Source: Ardenticatenaceae bacterium
GTDB lineage: Bacteria; Chloroflexota; Anaerolineae; Promineifilales; Promineifilaceae
Direction: 5' to 3'
Assembly (NCBI GenBank): GCA_020634495.1
Contig: JACKBR010000018.1
Location: 27,969 to 91,968, forward strand
DNA length: 64,000 nucleotides
Part shown: one piece after another, positions 52,498 to 61,644 of the stretch
Position numbering within the stretch: the stretch's first letter is position 1
Layout: every line of letters starts with the position of its first letter
Translations under genes and position numbers: made by a program
Notes under the pieces: generated by a model
What the model saw: only the letters and a program-made list of their open reading frames with translations
Databases searched by the model: none
Told to the model about the DNA's origin: nothing

Positions 52498-53017
52498 CCG
52501 TTCCTATATTAAGTTTGGCTGGTCTTATGCAAACTTAGCATCTTCATTATAGCCCAACTAAAACATTAGATGTAATGATTTGGTGCGCTAATTGACCGAG
52601 CGGGCGAGGTGCGGCGGCAATGCTGCTCGAAACTCTCTTTTATCCGTTTGCACAAAAGTTTTTAGCCTGAGCTGTGGGCTAATCTCTTCCTAAATTAATG
52701 CCAGCACAGCGAATCTTGCTTAGAGCGGCTTTCACAATTATTTTGGTGAATGCTTGCTCTTTTAGCTTGCTTATGTTCCTGAGAACAAGGGCTTGCCCTG
52801 GTTCTTCAAACTACCCCCACAATAAACATAATGCAATAAACATTGCAATGATACTCAGTAAAAGTTTCAATAATTCTTACGAATTATCATGAAACAAGCG
52901 TAAAAAAAGCGTGAAAAGAAATGCAGTTCCTAAAATAAAGCTGCCTTCTTCCTCTGATGTAATAAGTGACCAAAATCGGCTGTTTGTCACGTACGATGTT
53001 TTTTTGCTAACGGCCGT
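52498..53017. other. 520-bp non-coding gap
   Basis: This A/T-rich stretch separates two surface-protein genes. It holds a near-palindrome GAACAAGGGC-TT-GCCCTGGTTC around 52784 and a small ATAATTC-TTAC-GAATTAT hairpin near 52870. An open frame of 64 codons at 52698-52892 has no ribosome-binding site. I see no promoter I would defend. One copy of ACGGCCGT lies just before the end. Confidence 0.4.
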
Positions 53018-54595
53018 TTATGGGGTTGAGACAGTCAGCGAATATTTGTCCGTGGCATTGATTGGGCCATCGTTGATAAGCCAGATGTAATACATTCCCG
53101 GCGGCTGGTTGGTTAGCGAGATGATTTTTGTGGTGGAAAAATCCCCATTTTGGCCAATAAGCGTGAGAGATTGACAATCGCCTCGCCAGACGGTTATTTG
53201 CCCGGCAATTGGGACAAAATTGTTGAGCTTCACCGTCAGGTTGCTGCTTGCGTTTAAGGTGAATTGATACCAATCATGCACATCTTCTGCCAGAAACTGC
53301 CCCGCCTGGTTTGGTGTGAGGGGGTAAGCCAGGTCGCAGCTGTTATTTACTTCGCCCAAAGCATTGTGGTTCATGAGGTTGAAGGCGAAAAATGGGACAA
53401 ATTGGCTGGATGTTGAAATGTTCGGTGGCGGGAGCAGTTCAATGGAAACGGCCGTTTCCACAGAGGTTTCTCGGCTGGTTGCGGGATCAATCGCCGTGGC
53501 TAAAAAGGAAAGGCTGCTGCTTTGGTTGGGAGTAAATGTGCAGGTGAATTCGGCCGTTTCGCCCGCGTCTAGCTCATTTGCGGCAAAGGTGCAGCTTCCT
53601 ACCTGGGCAGAGCTAATTTGCACATTGGCCAGGGCAACGTCCCCAATGTTTGTCAGAGTGAGCGCCAAGGTGACCTGATCCCCCTCAATCACTGAAACGG
53701 CCTCTGGGGAGATAATAAGCTGTAAATCGGCAATGGGGACAGTCCTGGTTTGGCTGGCTTCCACTGGATATTCTATTTCTGTGGTAACGGCCTGCGCGGT
53801 CGCTGTGTTTTCCATGGCGGCGCTGGCATTGGCGACTTCACAGGTAACGATTGTATTTTCACCTGGCGCTAAATCGGGCAGGCTGCCTGCTTCCCGGTTA
53901 CAGCCAGAAAAGGTTGAATTGGTGACTGAGACATTATTCAACGTTGTGTCGCCGCTATTTTCCACAGTGATCTCGACCGTGAAGCTGCTGCCGGGGGCAA
54001 CGGCCGTTGGCACAAATGCCTGATTGACCGTGATGGCTGGATTAAGAAATTCAATGTAGTCAAAAAAGACGTTGGCCACTCTAGTATCATTGTTTTGCTG
54101 CATTTCCAATGTGAGCGTGACTGATTGGTTGGCATATTGGCTAATGTCAATGAGTGCGTTGTTCCAGCCAGTCGGGTTTGTCATGCCATCAACACTCAGG
54201 CTCCAAACTTCAGCATCATTTATTGAGACGATTGCTCGATCAATTCCGAGGGCATCAGGGGATAGTTTTATAGGGTTAAACCAAAAAGAGAGAATTGCGG
54301 CATTCTCTTGAAGCGTAAAATTTTGGCTTGCCCCATTGTTTCGCACAATAAGCGTGCATGTGCCACCGACCCAAAGAGTTTGCTGCCCATCAAAATTATC
54401 AGGTGCATTGTTGACCTCTGACCAATCACCAATGCCAGTGGGGTTGCAAGGCGTGTTGAAAAATTCCTCCCAGGCGGTGGGATTGTTTTCAAAACTGCCG
54501 TCGTTCACTAGTTCAGCAAAGGTGAAAGGGGCGACACACAAGAAGAGGCAAAGAATGGAAAAAATCCACAAGAACAACACGTTACGTCGGGGCAT
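53018..54595 (-). CDS. Secreted protein with CARDB-like and PPC domains
   Basis: The 525-residue protein has a signal peptide (1-27, ending F-T-F-A). A beta-sandwich follows (about 28-190, N-D-G-S-F-E-N onset typical of CBM-like or choice-of-anchor modules). Two CARDB/DUF11-like domains come next (about 190-290 and 290-395). Then comes a hydrophobic stretch Q-F-V-P-F-F-A-F and a PPC domain (about 425-525) with D-V-H-D-W-Y-Q-F-T-L. AGGAGA precedes the ATG. It lies between the two pseudokinase genes on the same strand, so a role as their ligand or partner is possible but unproven. Confidence 0.75.
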   Translation of the reverse strand: MPRRNVLFLWIFSILCLFLCVAPFTFAELVNDGSFENNPTAWEEFFNTPCNPTGIGDWSEVNNAPDNFDGQQTLWVGGTCTLIVRNNGASQNFTLQENAAILSFWFNPIKLSPDALGIDRAIVSINDAEVWSLSVDGMTNPTGWNNALIDISQYANQSVTLTLEMQQNNDTRVANVFFDYIEFLNPAITVNQAFVPTAVAPGSSFTVEITVENSGDTTLNNVSVTNSTFSGCNREAGSLPDLAPGENTIVTCEVANASAAMENTATAQAVTTEIEYPVEASQTRTVPIADLQLIISPEAVSVIEGDQVTLALTLTNIGDVALANVQISSAQVGSCTFAANELDAGETAEFTCTFTPNQSSSLSFLATAIDPATSRETSVETAVSIELLPPPNISTSSQFVPFFAFNLMNHNALGEVNNSCDLAYPLTPNQAGQFLAEDVHDWYQFTLNASSNLTVKLNNFVPIAGQITVWRGDCQSLTLIGQNGDFSTTKIISLTNQPPGMYYIWLINDGPINATDKYSLTVSTP

Positions 54596-54769
54596 GATGA
54601 TTTCTCCTATGATTGACGAATCTGCTGTGGATATAAAGCCTTTTGGGTTTCCTCAATTAGAGGTTTCTCAATGGTTTTATCGCTTTATTTCTTTGTAGCT
54701 TTTGCAGATAGTTTTGTCTTTCGGCAAGGATATTTATTCAATTATGCCGGCAAAGTATTGCAGTGCTTC

Positions 54770-56398
54770 TTAAGGGGAAGGCGCATTTGGCGGGGTTGGG
54801 GTTGGTGGATTAGAGGGTGTAGTTGGTTGGGGTACGGCCGTAGGCTCATCGCCGGGGGGGACGGCCGTAGCTTGCTCGGTTGCTGTTGCGGCAGGTTCTG
54901 GGGGTGCGGGTACCCAAATTTCCTGGCCAATGCTGAGCAAAATAGTTTCCAGGCAGTTCACCTCTTGCAAGCGTTCTACTGTGGTATTGCCAGCCTGGCT
55001 TATAGACGAGAGGGAATCATTTGCCTGAACGCTGTAGCGAACCCAGCCAAATGGAGGGGATGGCACACAACTCTCTTCAGTTGGTTCAGCAGTAGGTGAG
55101 GCGGTGGTGGTAATTTCAAGCGTGGGAGTGGCAGTTAAGATTGGGATGGATTCAGTAGGGGTAGCGACAACGGCCGTTTCTGTTGGGCTGGGCCGGACGG
55201 TAGGCGTTTCTACCTCCTCGGTAGGGGGAAGCACCTCATCTTCGTCCAAACGGGTTGCGGTGGTTGCCTCAATGGTGATAGCTGTCGGGCTGCTAGCAGG
55301 CAAATTATCTTGATCGATAAGTACGGCCGTTTCTATTTCCAAGGGCAGCGCGGCGGCGTCTGGCGTTGGTGTGCTGTTGTTACCCTGGCGGTTTGCCCGA
55401 CCTCGCATGAGCATCAAAACCAGGAATAGCAACAAGAGAAACACCAGTGCAGGAATCGCAAATTTGAGCACTTTTGGCTGGCGTAAACGGTTGAGCAATA
55501 ACAGCCAGACGGGTGGCGGGGGCGGCGGTGGGGCCGATTCCTCGGCAATGGCCTGGTCCAAGGCGGCAATTTGGGCATCGACCGTTTCGTAGCGGCTCCA
55601 TTCCTTTTGCCAGATGCTGTCTTGAACGGCCGTAAAAGTAGCGGCCGCTAAATCCTGGCGAACTTGATTGAGCGGTTGTTCGCGGGCCATGCCCTTGTGC
55701 TCAAAAATATCCCACTCAGAGACCGGCAGCGCAGGTTGCTGACCCGCCAACAGCCGGTACAGCAAAATCCCCAGCGAATAAATATTGCTGCGCCCAGACA
55801 ACGCTTTACCCGTTAGCTGCTCTGGAGATTGATAATCCAGTTCGGTTAATGGCGCTTCCTCAAGTTGAACGGCAGCAGGCGGAGTGGACGGCACCGCCAG
55901 GTCTAGCAAATGAGGCTGGCCAGTTTTAGACAAGTAGATGTTTTCTGGACGTAAATCGTGGTGGATGAGCCCGTTGGGGTGCGAAACTGCGAATCCGGCA
56001 GCAATTTGCTTTACAAGGTTTAGCGCCTCGATGATTTTTGCTTTGTCGTCTGGGGGCGGCGGCGCTGAATTTTCCAGTTGAGCGGCTAAAAATTCCCCGG
56101 CCACGTGCGCCATTACGGCATACGGCCGTTTCCCATCAACGCCAAAATCCAGCAGCGGGGGAAACAGAGGATGGTCTAATTGAGACAATGTTTCTGCGCG
56201 CCGCTGAAACCGCTCGACCAGGTCTGAAGAGCGTGCTGCCTCAGGCTGAAGCGTCACCAGAAAAACTTTAGAATCCGTTTTTTCATCTTGGGCCAGGTAG
56301 ATGGCGCTAATAGTCTGCACCACAAGGGGGTCGATTAGCTGGTAATGACTTATTGTATTGTCATTGTCTTTTTTACTTTTTATGGATGCCATAGACAT
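54770..56398 (-). CDS. Membrane pseudokinase with LysM ectodomain
   Basis: The product is about 542 residues from the ATG at 56398; a TTG at 56416 also exists. The kinase fold spans about 18-275. The beta-3 Lys is replaced (V-F-L-V, position 48). The catalytic loop reads H-H-D-L-R-P-E-N (146-153), with Asp kept but Lys changed to Arg, and D-F-G reads D-L-A (166-168). A membrane helix at about 312-336 is followed by a Thr/Pro-rich linker and a LysM domain near residues 455-505 (Y-S-V-Q-A-N-D-S-L-S-S-I-S), which could bind peptidoglycan. The protein probably senses the wall; activity is doubtful. Confidence 0.75.
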   Translation of the reverse strand: MSMASIKSKKDNDNTISHYQLIDPLVVQTISAIYLAQDEKTDSKVFLVTLQPEAARSSDLVERFQRRAETLSQLDHPLFPPLLDFGVDGKRPYAVMAHVAGEFLAAQLENSAPPPPDDKAKIIEALNLVKQIAAGFAVSHPNGLIHHDLRPENIYLSKTGQPHLLDLAVPSTPPAAVQLEEAPLTELDYQSPEQLTGKALSGRSNIYSLGILLYRLLAGQQPALPVSEWDIFEHKGMAREQPLNQVRQDLAAATFTAVQDSIWQKEWSRYETVDAQIAALDQAIAEESAPPPPPPPVWLLLLNRLRQPKVLKFAIPALVFLLLLFLVLMLMRGRANRQGNNSTPTPDAAALPLEIETAVLIDQDNLPASSPTAITIEATTATRLDEDEVLPPTEEVETPTVRPSPTETAVVATPTESIPILTATPTLEITTTASPTAEPTEESCVPSPPFGWVRYSVQANDSLSSISQAGNTTVERLQEVNCLETILLSIGQEIWVPAPPEPAATATEQATAVPPGDEPTAVPQPTTPSNPPTPTPPNAPSP

Positions 56399-56563
56399 TT
56401 TTGTGGCGGACGACAATACCTGATTGGCTGGCGCATAGCTATGTTTACAATATGTTTCACGTATCTTAATCGTTACAGTAAATTTCCAACCGCCCCATTA
56501 TACACATTCTGCGATTATGTAAAAGAGAGAAGCGAATAAAAAATAGGCAGGAGCAGCGTGCCG

Positions 56564-57250
56564 CTAATTACCTGGCAGAAAAATAAGAAGGCGCGCCTCG
56601 CTGGAAAGCAGGGGTGTTTGCTCGCTGACCCTTTCTAAATGCACTTGCCAAACGGCCGTTCCTGGCCAGCTCTCCGCATCCTCAAACTCGGTAAAGTCCA
56701 GCAGGAGTTGGAACGTATCCCCAAGCGTTGGTTCACTGATTGGCACCGTCACGAGTGGCGCATCATTTTGGGAAAGCGTAAACACCATTTGCTGCCCTGG
56801 GAGCAGGGTTTCAGAGTAACGCCAATAGAATGATAAACGGCCGTTTATCAAAACAGCGCTTTCCGTCGGTGGCCCCAGCAGCGTAATGGCCGCCGCTGTT
56901 GGTACAGCTGGCTGGGGCGTTTGGCTTGGCGTTGGGCTGGGCAGAATCGTGGCGGGTAAGATCGTTGGGGGTATGGCCGTTTGCTGAGGCGTTGCTTGCC
57001 GGGGCACGGTTGTTGCGATGGCTACTTGAGTCGGCTGCACAGCCGCTGCCTTAGGTTCAGCAACATTCACGTACCCAATAACCGCCAGGGTTAACAGCAA
57101 TGGCGTTATTGATTTCCAAAAATAGCTTGTGCGCCAAAGCTTTGGGCGCTTGTTTTCTTCTGCCACGAATCCCTCAATACTCGAATTAGAGAAATAATTG
57201 CTGGCATCCCCTCTGGTAAAGATTTCTGGGAAATGCCCAAAATGGATCAA
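56564..57250 (-). CDS. Membrane protein with Ig-like ectodomain
   Basis: The 228-residue protein starts at TTG 57250; a GTG at 57166 after GAGGGA is an alternative. It has one membrane helix (about 48-66), a Thr/Pro linker (about 75-120) and a C-terminal beta-sandwich (about 120-228) with L-L-G-P-P-x-x-S and F-Y-W-R-Y-S. The same module occurs in the ectodomain of the pseudokinase at 50569-52497 (I-L-G-P-P, F-N-W-R-S-S). This suggests a shared binding role. Confidence 0.65.
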   Translation of the reverse strand: MIHFGHFPEIFTRGDASNYFSNSSIEGFVAEENKRPKLWRTSYFWKSITPLLLTLAVIGYVNVAEPKAAAVQPTQVAIATTVPRQATPQQTAIPPTILPATILPSPTPSQTPQPAVPTAAAITLLGPPTESAVLINGRLSFYWRYSETLLPGQQMVFTLSQNDAPLVTVPISEPTLGDTFQLLLDFTEFEDAESWPGTAVWQVHLERVSEQTPLLSSEARLLIFLPGN

Positions 57251-57307
57251 ACTCTTATCGGCATTTTAGCATATTGTTTGGCTGAACCTGTAACGCTGGC
57301 ACATGAA

Positions 57308-57337
57308 CAAACGGCGCAACACCTGTTGCGCCGTTTG
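57308..57337 (-). terminator. Hairpin downstream of penicillin-acylase gene
   Basis: A 13-bp perfect stem (CAAACGGCGCAAC with GTTGCGCCGTTTG) with a 4-nt loop lies 114 bp after the minus-strand hydrolase gene. There is no strong T-run, so it may be a factor-dependent end or a plain stabilising hairpin. Confidence 0.45.
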
Positions 57338-57450
57338 CCTCAGAAAAGAAAGAGGAGCCCCGTGTAACTTCCTCAGAAGCTACAGTCACATTGTAGCAAG
57401 GGGCAGGGGGGAATCATCTGATGGATGTCACTAGTGCTGTGTGAGCTTCA

Positions 57451-59823
57451 TCACGGCCGTTTTGCCAGGGTGAGCGTGTGTTTGGCGGCGGCCTGCACAT
57501 CTGCCTGGTGCCACAGGATGGGGAAATTTTCACCTTGCTGCCACATCGCAGCTAAATCGTCGTAGTGGGGGCTGCCCAGATAGCCCGACTGTCCTGGCGT
57601 TAGCATTGCCTCGGCACGCTCAATGGCGCTCAGGTCGATGATGAGGCGCGAGGAGACCGAGATGCCATCGCTGGCAAAGCTGCCGGGGCGCGTGCCCGCC
57701 TGGGCCACGGTGTTGGCATCGCCACCCAGCGGCAGCGGCCCCACGTTAAAAACACGGTCAAATGGCGCAATCTGCCCCAGCGCGTGCCGGAAGGTGACCT
57801 GGTGCAGCTGGCCCCACTGCCAGTTAGCCGAATCTTCGCCTAGCGTTTGTTGTAAAACGGCCGTTGCCCCACCCAAGCAGCGTTCAATAAGCGCGTTTCG
57901 CGTAGCGACGGAATCAAGCCAGGGCGACGGCACATCTGCCAAAATATTTAACAAATTGACCAGCCAATACCCCTGAAACTCATTGACCGGGTGCAGATTT
58001 TCACTCATCCCTTGGCCCAGCAGGTAAGGCAGCAGGTCAGGCGGCACTTTGGCTGGCAGCAGCGCCTGCGTAAGCTGCTCAACCAGGGCATGAAAAACAG
58101 CGCCGCCCACGCTGTTTGGGCGCAGCGAACCATCCCACGCCTGTAGCTGGATGAGGGCCAGTTGGGCGGCTGGATCGATTACGTGCAAACCATCAAGCAG
58201 CGCCACCAACTGCAAGCCTGGCAGGCTGTGCTGGTCTAGCTGAATGCGGCGGCAGTCGGCCACGCTGAGTTTTGGCTGGCTGGCCAGCAGCTGGCGAATG
58301 CGTTCGGCACGGTAGCCATTGCGCCACAGCTGCCCCAGGTTGTGCTTGCTATTTTCCGGCGGCAGCAGGCGGTGGTTGGCAGAAATGATGAGGCCGGATT
58401 GGGGATTGAGGGCGTGGGGCATTTCGCTGAACGGCACCACGCCTACCCATTCGTGGCTGCCAGCCCAGCCGGGCGCAGGCAGGCTGCCATCTCCGGCAGC
58501 GCGGAGAGGCACCTGCCCGGTGACCCAATGCCCGATGTTGCCTTTTTGGTCGGCATACAGCAGGTTGAGCGAGGGGGCCTGGATGCGGGCAACGGCCGTT
58601 ACAAATTCATCCCAGTTTACGGCCGTATTCACCCAGCCAAAGCCATCGACGGTGATGCCGCTGCGCAGGGCGGTGGAGCTAAAAGCCAGTGGCTGCGTTG
58701 CCCCCGCCAGCAAGTTGTGGATTAGCGGCCCGTGGTGGGTCAGGCTGACAATTTCCTGGTGTGGCTTTTGCAGGCGAATGGCAATCTCTTCCTCGATTTG
58801 CTCAACCGGACGCCACTCGTTGCCAAATTGGTACAAAGTTGGGTTCTCTGGATGCAGTTTTTCAATGAACAGGTCTTCGCAGTCGGTGTAGGCCAGCGTT
58901 GCGCCCCAGGCAATCTGCCCGTTATGCCCCACCATGACGTAGGGCAGCCCCGGCAGGGTAAACCCGGCCACGTGCAGGCCAGCGGCGCTGTGCAAATGTT
59001 GGAAGTGCCAGATGGAGGGTGTGCCAACCGGCAGGTGCATGTCGTTGGCCAAAATGGCTCCACCCGTTTGGCTGCGCTCTGGGGCAATGACCCAGCCGTT
59101 GCTACCCCGGCCTGCGCCGTCCAGGTTGCCTTTGCCCAGGAAGGGATTTTGCCAGGGAACGGCCGTTCCCCGCCAGGCATCGATCCATTGGGCATTTTCC
59201 TCCAGGCCGTCGGGCAGCGTGGCTGGAAATTGGTCAGGATAGGTCATCAGCAGATCGTTTACCAGCTCCGGATCAACTTGCTGCAACAGCTGCGCTTTTA
59301 CCAATTCGCCAATGGCTCCGTGGGTGAGCGCCCACATTTGCAAATGGCCATAGGCCAGCGAATCGAGCAGCTGCCAGGGCTGGGGGCGGTGCTGCACAAT
59401 GCTAAACTCGATGGGCAGTTGGGGATTGCTTTGCAGGAAGGCGTTAATGCCTTCTGAGTAGGCGACCAGGTCGCTGTGGGCCTGGGCTTCCAGCGTTGGT
59501 AGGGTGGCTTTGGCCAATCTGGCAAAACCAAAGGTGCGGCTCAAGCGGTCTGTTTCCAGGGTGATGGGGCCAAAAACGGCCGAAAGCGTGCCGTTGGCCG
59601 CACGGCGGTTCAGCTCTAGCTGCCATAATCTGTCCTGGGCATGGACAAAGCCCTGAGCCAAAAACAGGTCGTGGCGACTGTTGGCCTGGATGTGGGGCAT
59701 GCCCCATTGATCGCGATGAATAGTAACGTTGTCCTGGAGCTGGGGCAGGTAGATACGGCCGTCTTGCTGCGGCATTCGTTGGCGGCTCCAGCGTTGGACA
59801 ATGGTTTTAAGTCGGTCGGCCAT
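57451..59823 (-). CDS. Penicillin acylase-family Ntn hydrolase
   Basis: The 790-residue protein is colinear with penicillin/acyl-homoserine-lactone acylases. An alpha-chain region (D-Q-W-G-M-P-H-I-Q-A, then G-F-V-H-A-Q-D-R-L-W-Q-L-E) is followed by a processing site G-R-G-S-N-G-W, whose Ser241 becomes the N-terminal nucleophile of the beta chain. A linker around residues 205-235 may be excised. Typical relatives are secreted, but I see no signal peptide at this start. Substrates could be amides or lactone signals. It starts 7 bp after the M23 gene stop. Confidence 0.88.
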   Translation of the reverse strand: MADRLKTIVQRWSRQRMPQQDGRIYLPQLQDNVTIHRDQWGMPHIQANSRHDLFLAQGFVHAQDRLWQLELNRRAANGTLSAVFGPITLETDRLSRTFGFARLAKATLPTLEAQAHSDLVAYSEGINAFLQSNPQLPIEFSIVQHRPQPWQLLDSLAYGHLQMWALTHGAIGELVKAQLLQQVDPELVNDLLMTYPDQFPATLPDGLEENAQWIDAWRGTAVPWQNPFLGKGNLDGAGRGSNGWVIAPERSQTGGAILANDMHLPVGTPSIWHFQHLHSAAGLHVAGFTLPGLPYVMVGHNGQIAWGATLAYTDCEDLFIEKLHPENPTLYQFGNEWRPVEQIEEEIAIRLQKPHQEIVSLTHHGPLIHNLLAGATQPLAFSSTALRSGITVDGFGWVNTAVNWDEFVTAVARIQAPSLNLLYADQKGNIGHWVTGQVPLRAAGDGSLPAPGWAGSHEWVGVVPFSEMPHALNPQSGLIISANHRLLPPENSKHNLGQLWRNGYRAERIRQLLASQPKLSVADCRRIQLDQHSLPGLQLVALLDGLHVIDPAAQLALIQLQAWDGSLRPNSVGGAVFHALVEQLTQALLPAKVPPDLLPYLLGQGMSENLHPVNEFQGYWLVNLLNILADVPSPWLDSVATRNALIERCLGGATAVLQQTLGEDSANWQWGQLHQVTFRHALGQIAPFDRVFNVGPLPLGGDANTVAQAGTRPGSFASDGISVSSRLIIDLSAIERAEAMLTPGQSGYLGSPHYDDLAAMWQQGENFPILWHQADVQAAAKHTLTLAKRP

Positions 59824-59830
59824 TGCTTAA

Positions 59831-60622
59831 CTAACTTTCACAGGTTGGCTGGGCAGAACAGCCGGAGGTGTTGTCAGCGCAGTGGTAGTTCACGGCCATG
59901 CCCAGGTAGGGGGAAGGGTCTAGGGTGTTGGTGAATTCTAGCTCGTTCAGGTAACGGCCGTTGCCATCATCTTGCACAATAGAAAAATGTAAATGCACCC
60001 AGATGGTGCGTGGTGAATTGCCGTTGTAATCGCCCGTGTAGCCCAGCAGCGTGCCTTGTTCTACAAACAATTCAGCTGTGCCTGGCGGAAAGGCTGGCTC
60101 AATAAAGCTGTTGCCGTCCCGGTCTGCCATGTGGGCGTAATACAGCCAAATCTGGTTGCCAGGCCGCAGCGGATCATCTGGCACGCGCATGATGAGGGCG
60201 CTGCGCCAGCCAGCATCGCGGGTAACATAGCCATCATAAGCGGCGTACACGGGCGTGACGCCAGGATCGCCATCGCTAAAAATATCAATGCCTTGATGCG
60301 GATTGCTGCTGGAGTAAGGGCCGCGTGGGTCGGCATAGAGCAGGCCAATAAAGCCATCTGTGGGCAAAATGAACGGCGCGCCGGGGCAGGCATCTTGCTG
60401 CACGGTTTTTAGCTCGGCGCGGACGTCTGCATCTCCCTGCACCCACTGCAAAATTGGCCGACTTTGGGGATCAGTTAGAAGCCGCCAATAATTGCGCGCC
60501 TGGTTGAATAAATAGAGAAAAATAAAAAATGCAACCAGTAATCCGCTAAGTTTGATGAGGCGAAAACGGGGATTGGCAAGCCAACGAAGGAAATTTTTGA
60601 GCATTGGTAGTAGATGGGTCAT
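59831..60622 (-). CDS. Membrane-anchored M23-type peptidase (LytM-like)
   Basis: The product is about 263 residues from the ATG at 60622 (TTG at 60631 possible). It has one N-terminal membrane helix (about 25-45). The catalytic domain shows H-Q-G-I-D-I-F, with the first zinc His and Asp, Y-Y-A-H-M, and V-H-L-H-F, the H-x-H pair. This is a complete M23 zinc site. Such enzymes cut peptidoglycan cross-bridges. It is in an operon with the acylase gene. Confidence 0.8.
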   Translation of the reverse strand: MTHLLPMLKNFLRWLANPRFRLIKLSGLLVAFFIFLYLFNQARNYWRLLTDPQSRPILQWVQGDADVRAELKTVQQDACPGAPFILPTDGFIGLLYADPRGPYSSSNPHQGIDIFSDGDPGVTPVYAAYDGYVTRDAGWRSALIMRVPDDPLRPGNQIWLYYAHMADRDGNSFIEPAFPPGTAELFVEQGTLLGYTGDYNGNSPRTIWVHLHFSIVQDDGNGRYLNELEFTNTLDPSPYLGMAVNYHCADNTSGCSAQPTCES

Positions 60623-60657
60623 TGGCCGCAATTATACCCGGCGAGGTTGCTGAATTC

Positions 60658-61614
60658 TTAAGTAAATAATGAGCTTATTTGGGCCAGATCTACATTGCCA
60701 CCGCTCAGGATGACGCCAATGCGTTGGTTTTTTGGGGTGATTTTGCCGCTTAGGATGGCCGCTAGCGGTACGGCCGAACTTGGCTCTACCACCAGCTTTA
60801 GCCGGGTCCAGAGGTATTTGAGGGCGTCGATAATTTCTGTTTCCGTTACGGTGAGAATGTTGCTGACGTACTGGCGCAAGATGGGCAGGTTATGTTCGCC
60901 CACAAAGCGGGTGCGTAAACCGTCGGCAATGGTGTGGGGAACGGCCGTTAACCGCACAATTTCCCCCGTTTGCCAGGAGCGTTGGGCATCGTTGGCCAGG
61001 GCTGGCTCCACGCCGATGACCTGGCAGCCAGTTTGGTGCGCAGCGGCGGCCAATGCCGTGCCGCTCAACAAGCCGCCGCCACCTACCGGCGTCAGGATCA
61101 GGTCTAGCGGCCCGGCCTCTTGCAGAAGTTCCCAGGCGGCCGTGCCTGCGCCAGCAATGATGTGGGGATTGTCGTAGGGGTGAATGAGGGTGTAGCCGTG
61201 CCTGGCAATTTGTTGATGGCACACGGTTTCGCGGTCAATGGCCGGGCAGGTGATGATATGTGCGCCATAATCGGCCGTAGCTGCCTTTTTAATGGCTGGG
61301 GCGTCTTCGGGCATCACGATGGTGGCCTGCACCCCCAGCAGTTTGGCCGCCAGGGCCAGCCCTTGGGCATGGTTGCCGCTGGAGTGGGTGATGACCCCGG
61401 CGGCTTTTTGCGCTTCGGTTAGCTGGCTGACGGCATTGTACGCGCCGCGAAATTTAAACGCGCCAACGCGCTGGAAGTTTTCACATTTCAAAAAGATTTG
61501 CTGCCCTGTTTGCTTGTCGAGGGTGCGGGAGGTGTGGATGGGGGTGTGGTTGACAATCTTTTGCAGGCGATGGGCTGCTTCGGGAACGGCCGTTGGCTCA
61601 GGAATCGTAATCAT
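60658..61614 (-). CDS. Threonine dehydratase / serine racemase-type PLP enzyme
   Basis: The 318-residue fold-type II PLP enzyme has K54 in G-A-F-K-F-R-G-A (Schiff base), S-S-G-N-H-A-Q-G and V-G-G-G-G-L-L-S-G (phosphate cup). It also has the serine-racemase-like E-P-S-S-A-V-P-L-A-A near the end. It has no ACT domain, so it is the short catabolic or racemase type. It deaminates threonine or serine to the oxoacid; L-versus-D preference cannot be told. Confidence 0.9.
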   Translation of the reverse strand: MITIPEPTAVPEAAHRLQKIVNHTPIHTSRTLDKQTGQQIFLKCENFQRVGAFKFRGAYNAVSQLTEAQKAAGVITHSSGNHAQGLALAAKLLGVQATIVMPEDAPAIKKAATADYGAHIITCPAIDRETVCHQQIARHGYTLIHPYDNPHIIAGAGTAAWELLQEAGPLDLILTPVGGGGLLSGTALAAAAHQTGCQVIGVEPALANDAQRSWQTGEIVRLTAVPHTIADGLRTRFVGEHNLPILRQYVSNILTVTETEIIDALKYLWTRLKLVVEPSSAVPLAAILSGKITPKNQRIGVILSGGNVDLAQISSLFT

Positions 61615-61644
61615 TTTATTTTCAAAGGTAGGGGTGGGTGGGGT

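Noticed and set aside
52698..52892. 64-codon open frame in the 52.5-53.0 kb gap
   Set aside because: No ribosome-binding site, unusual composition and no neighbours on that strand; treated as chance.
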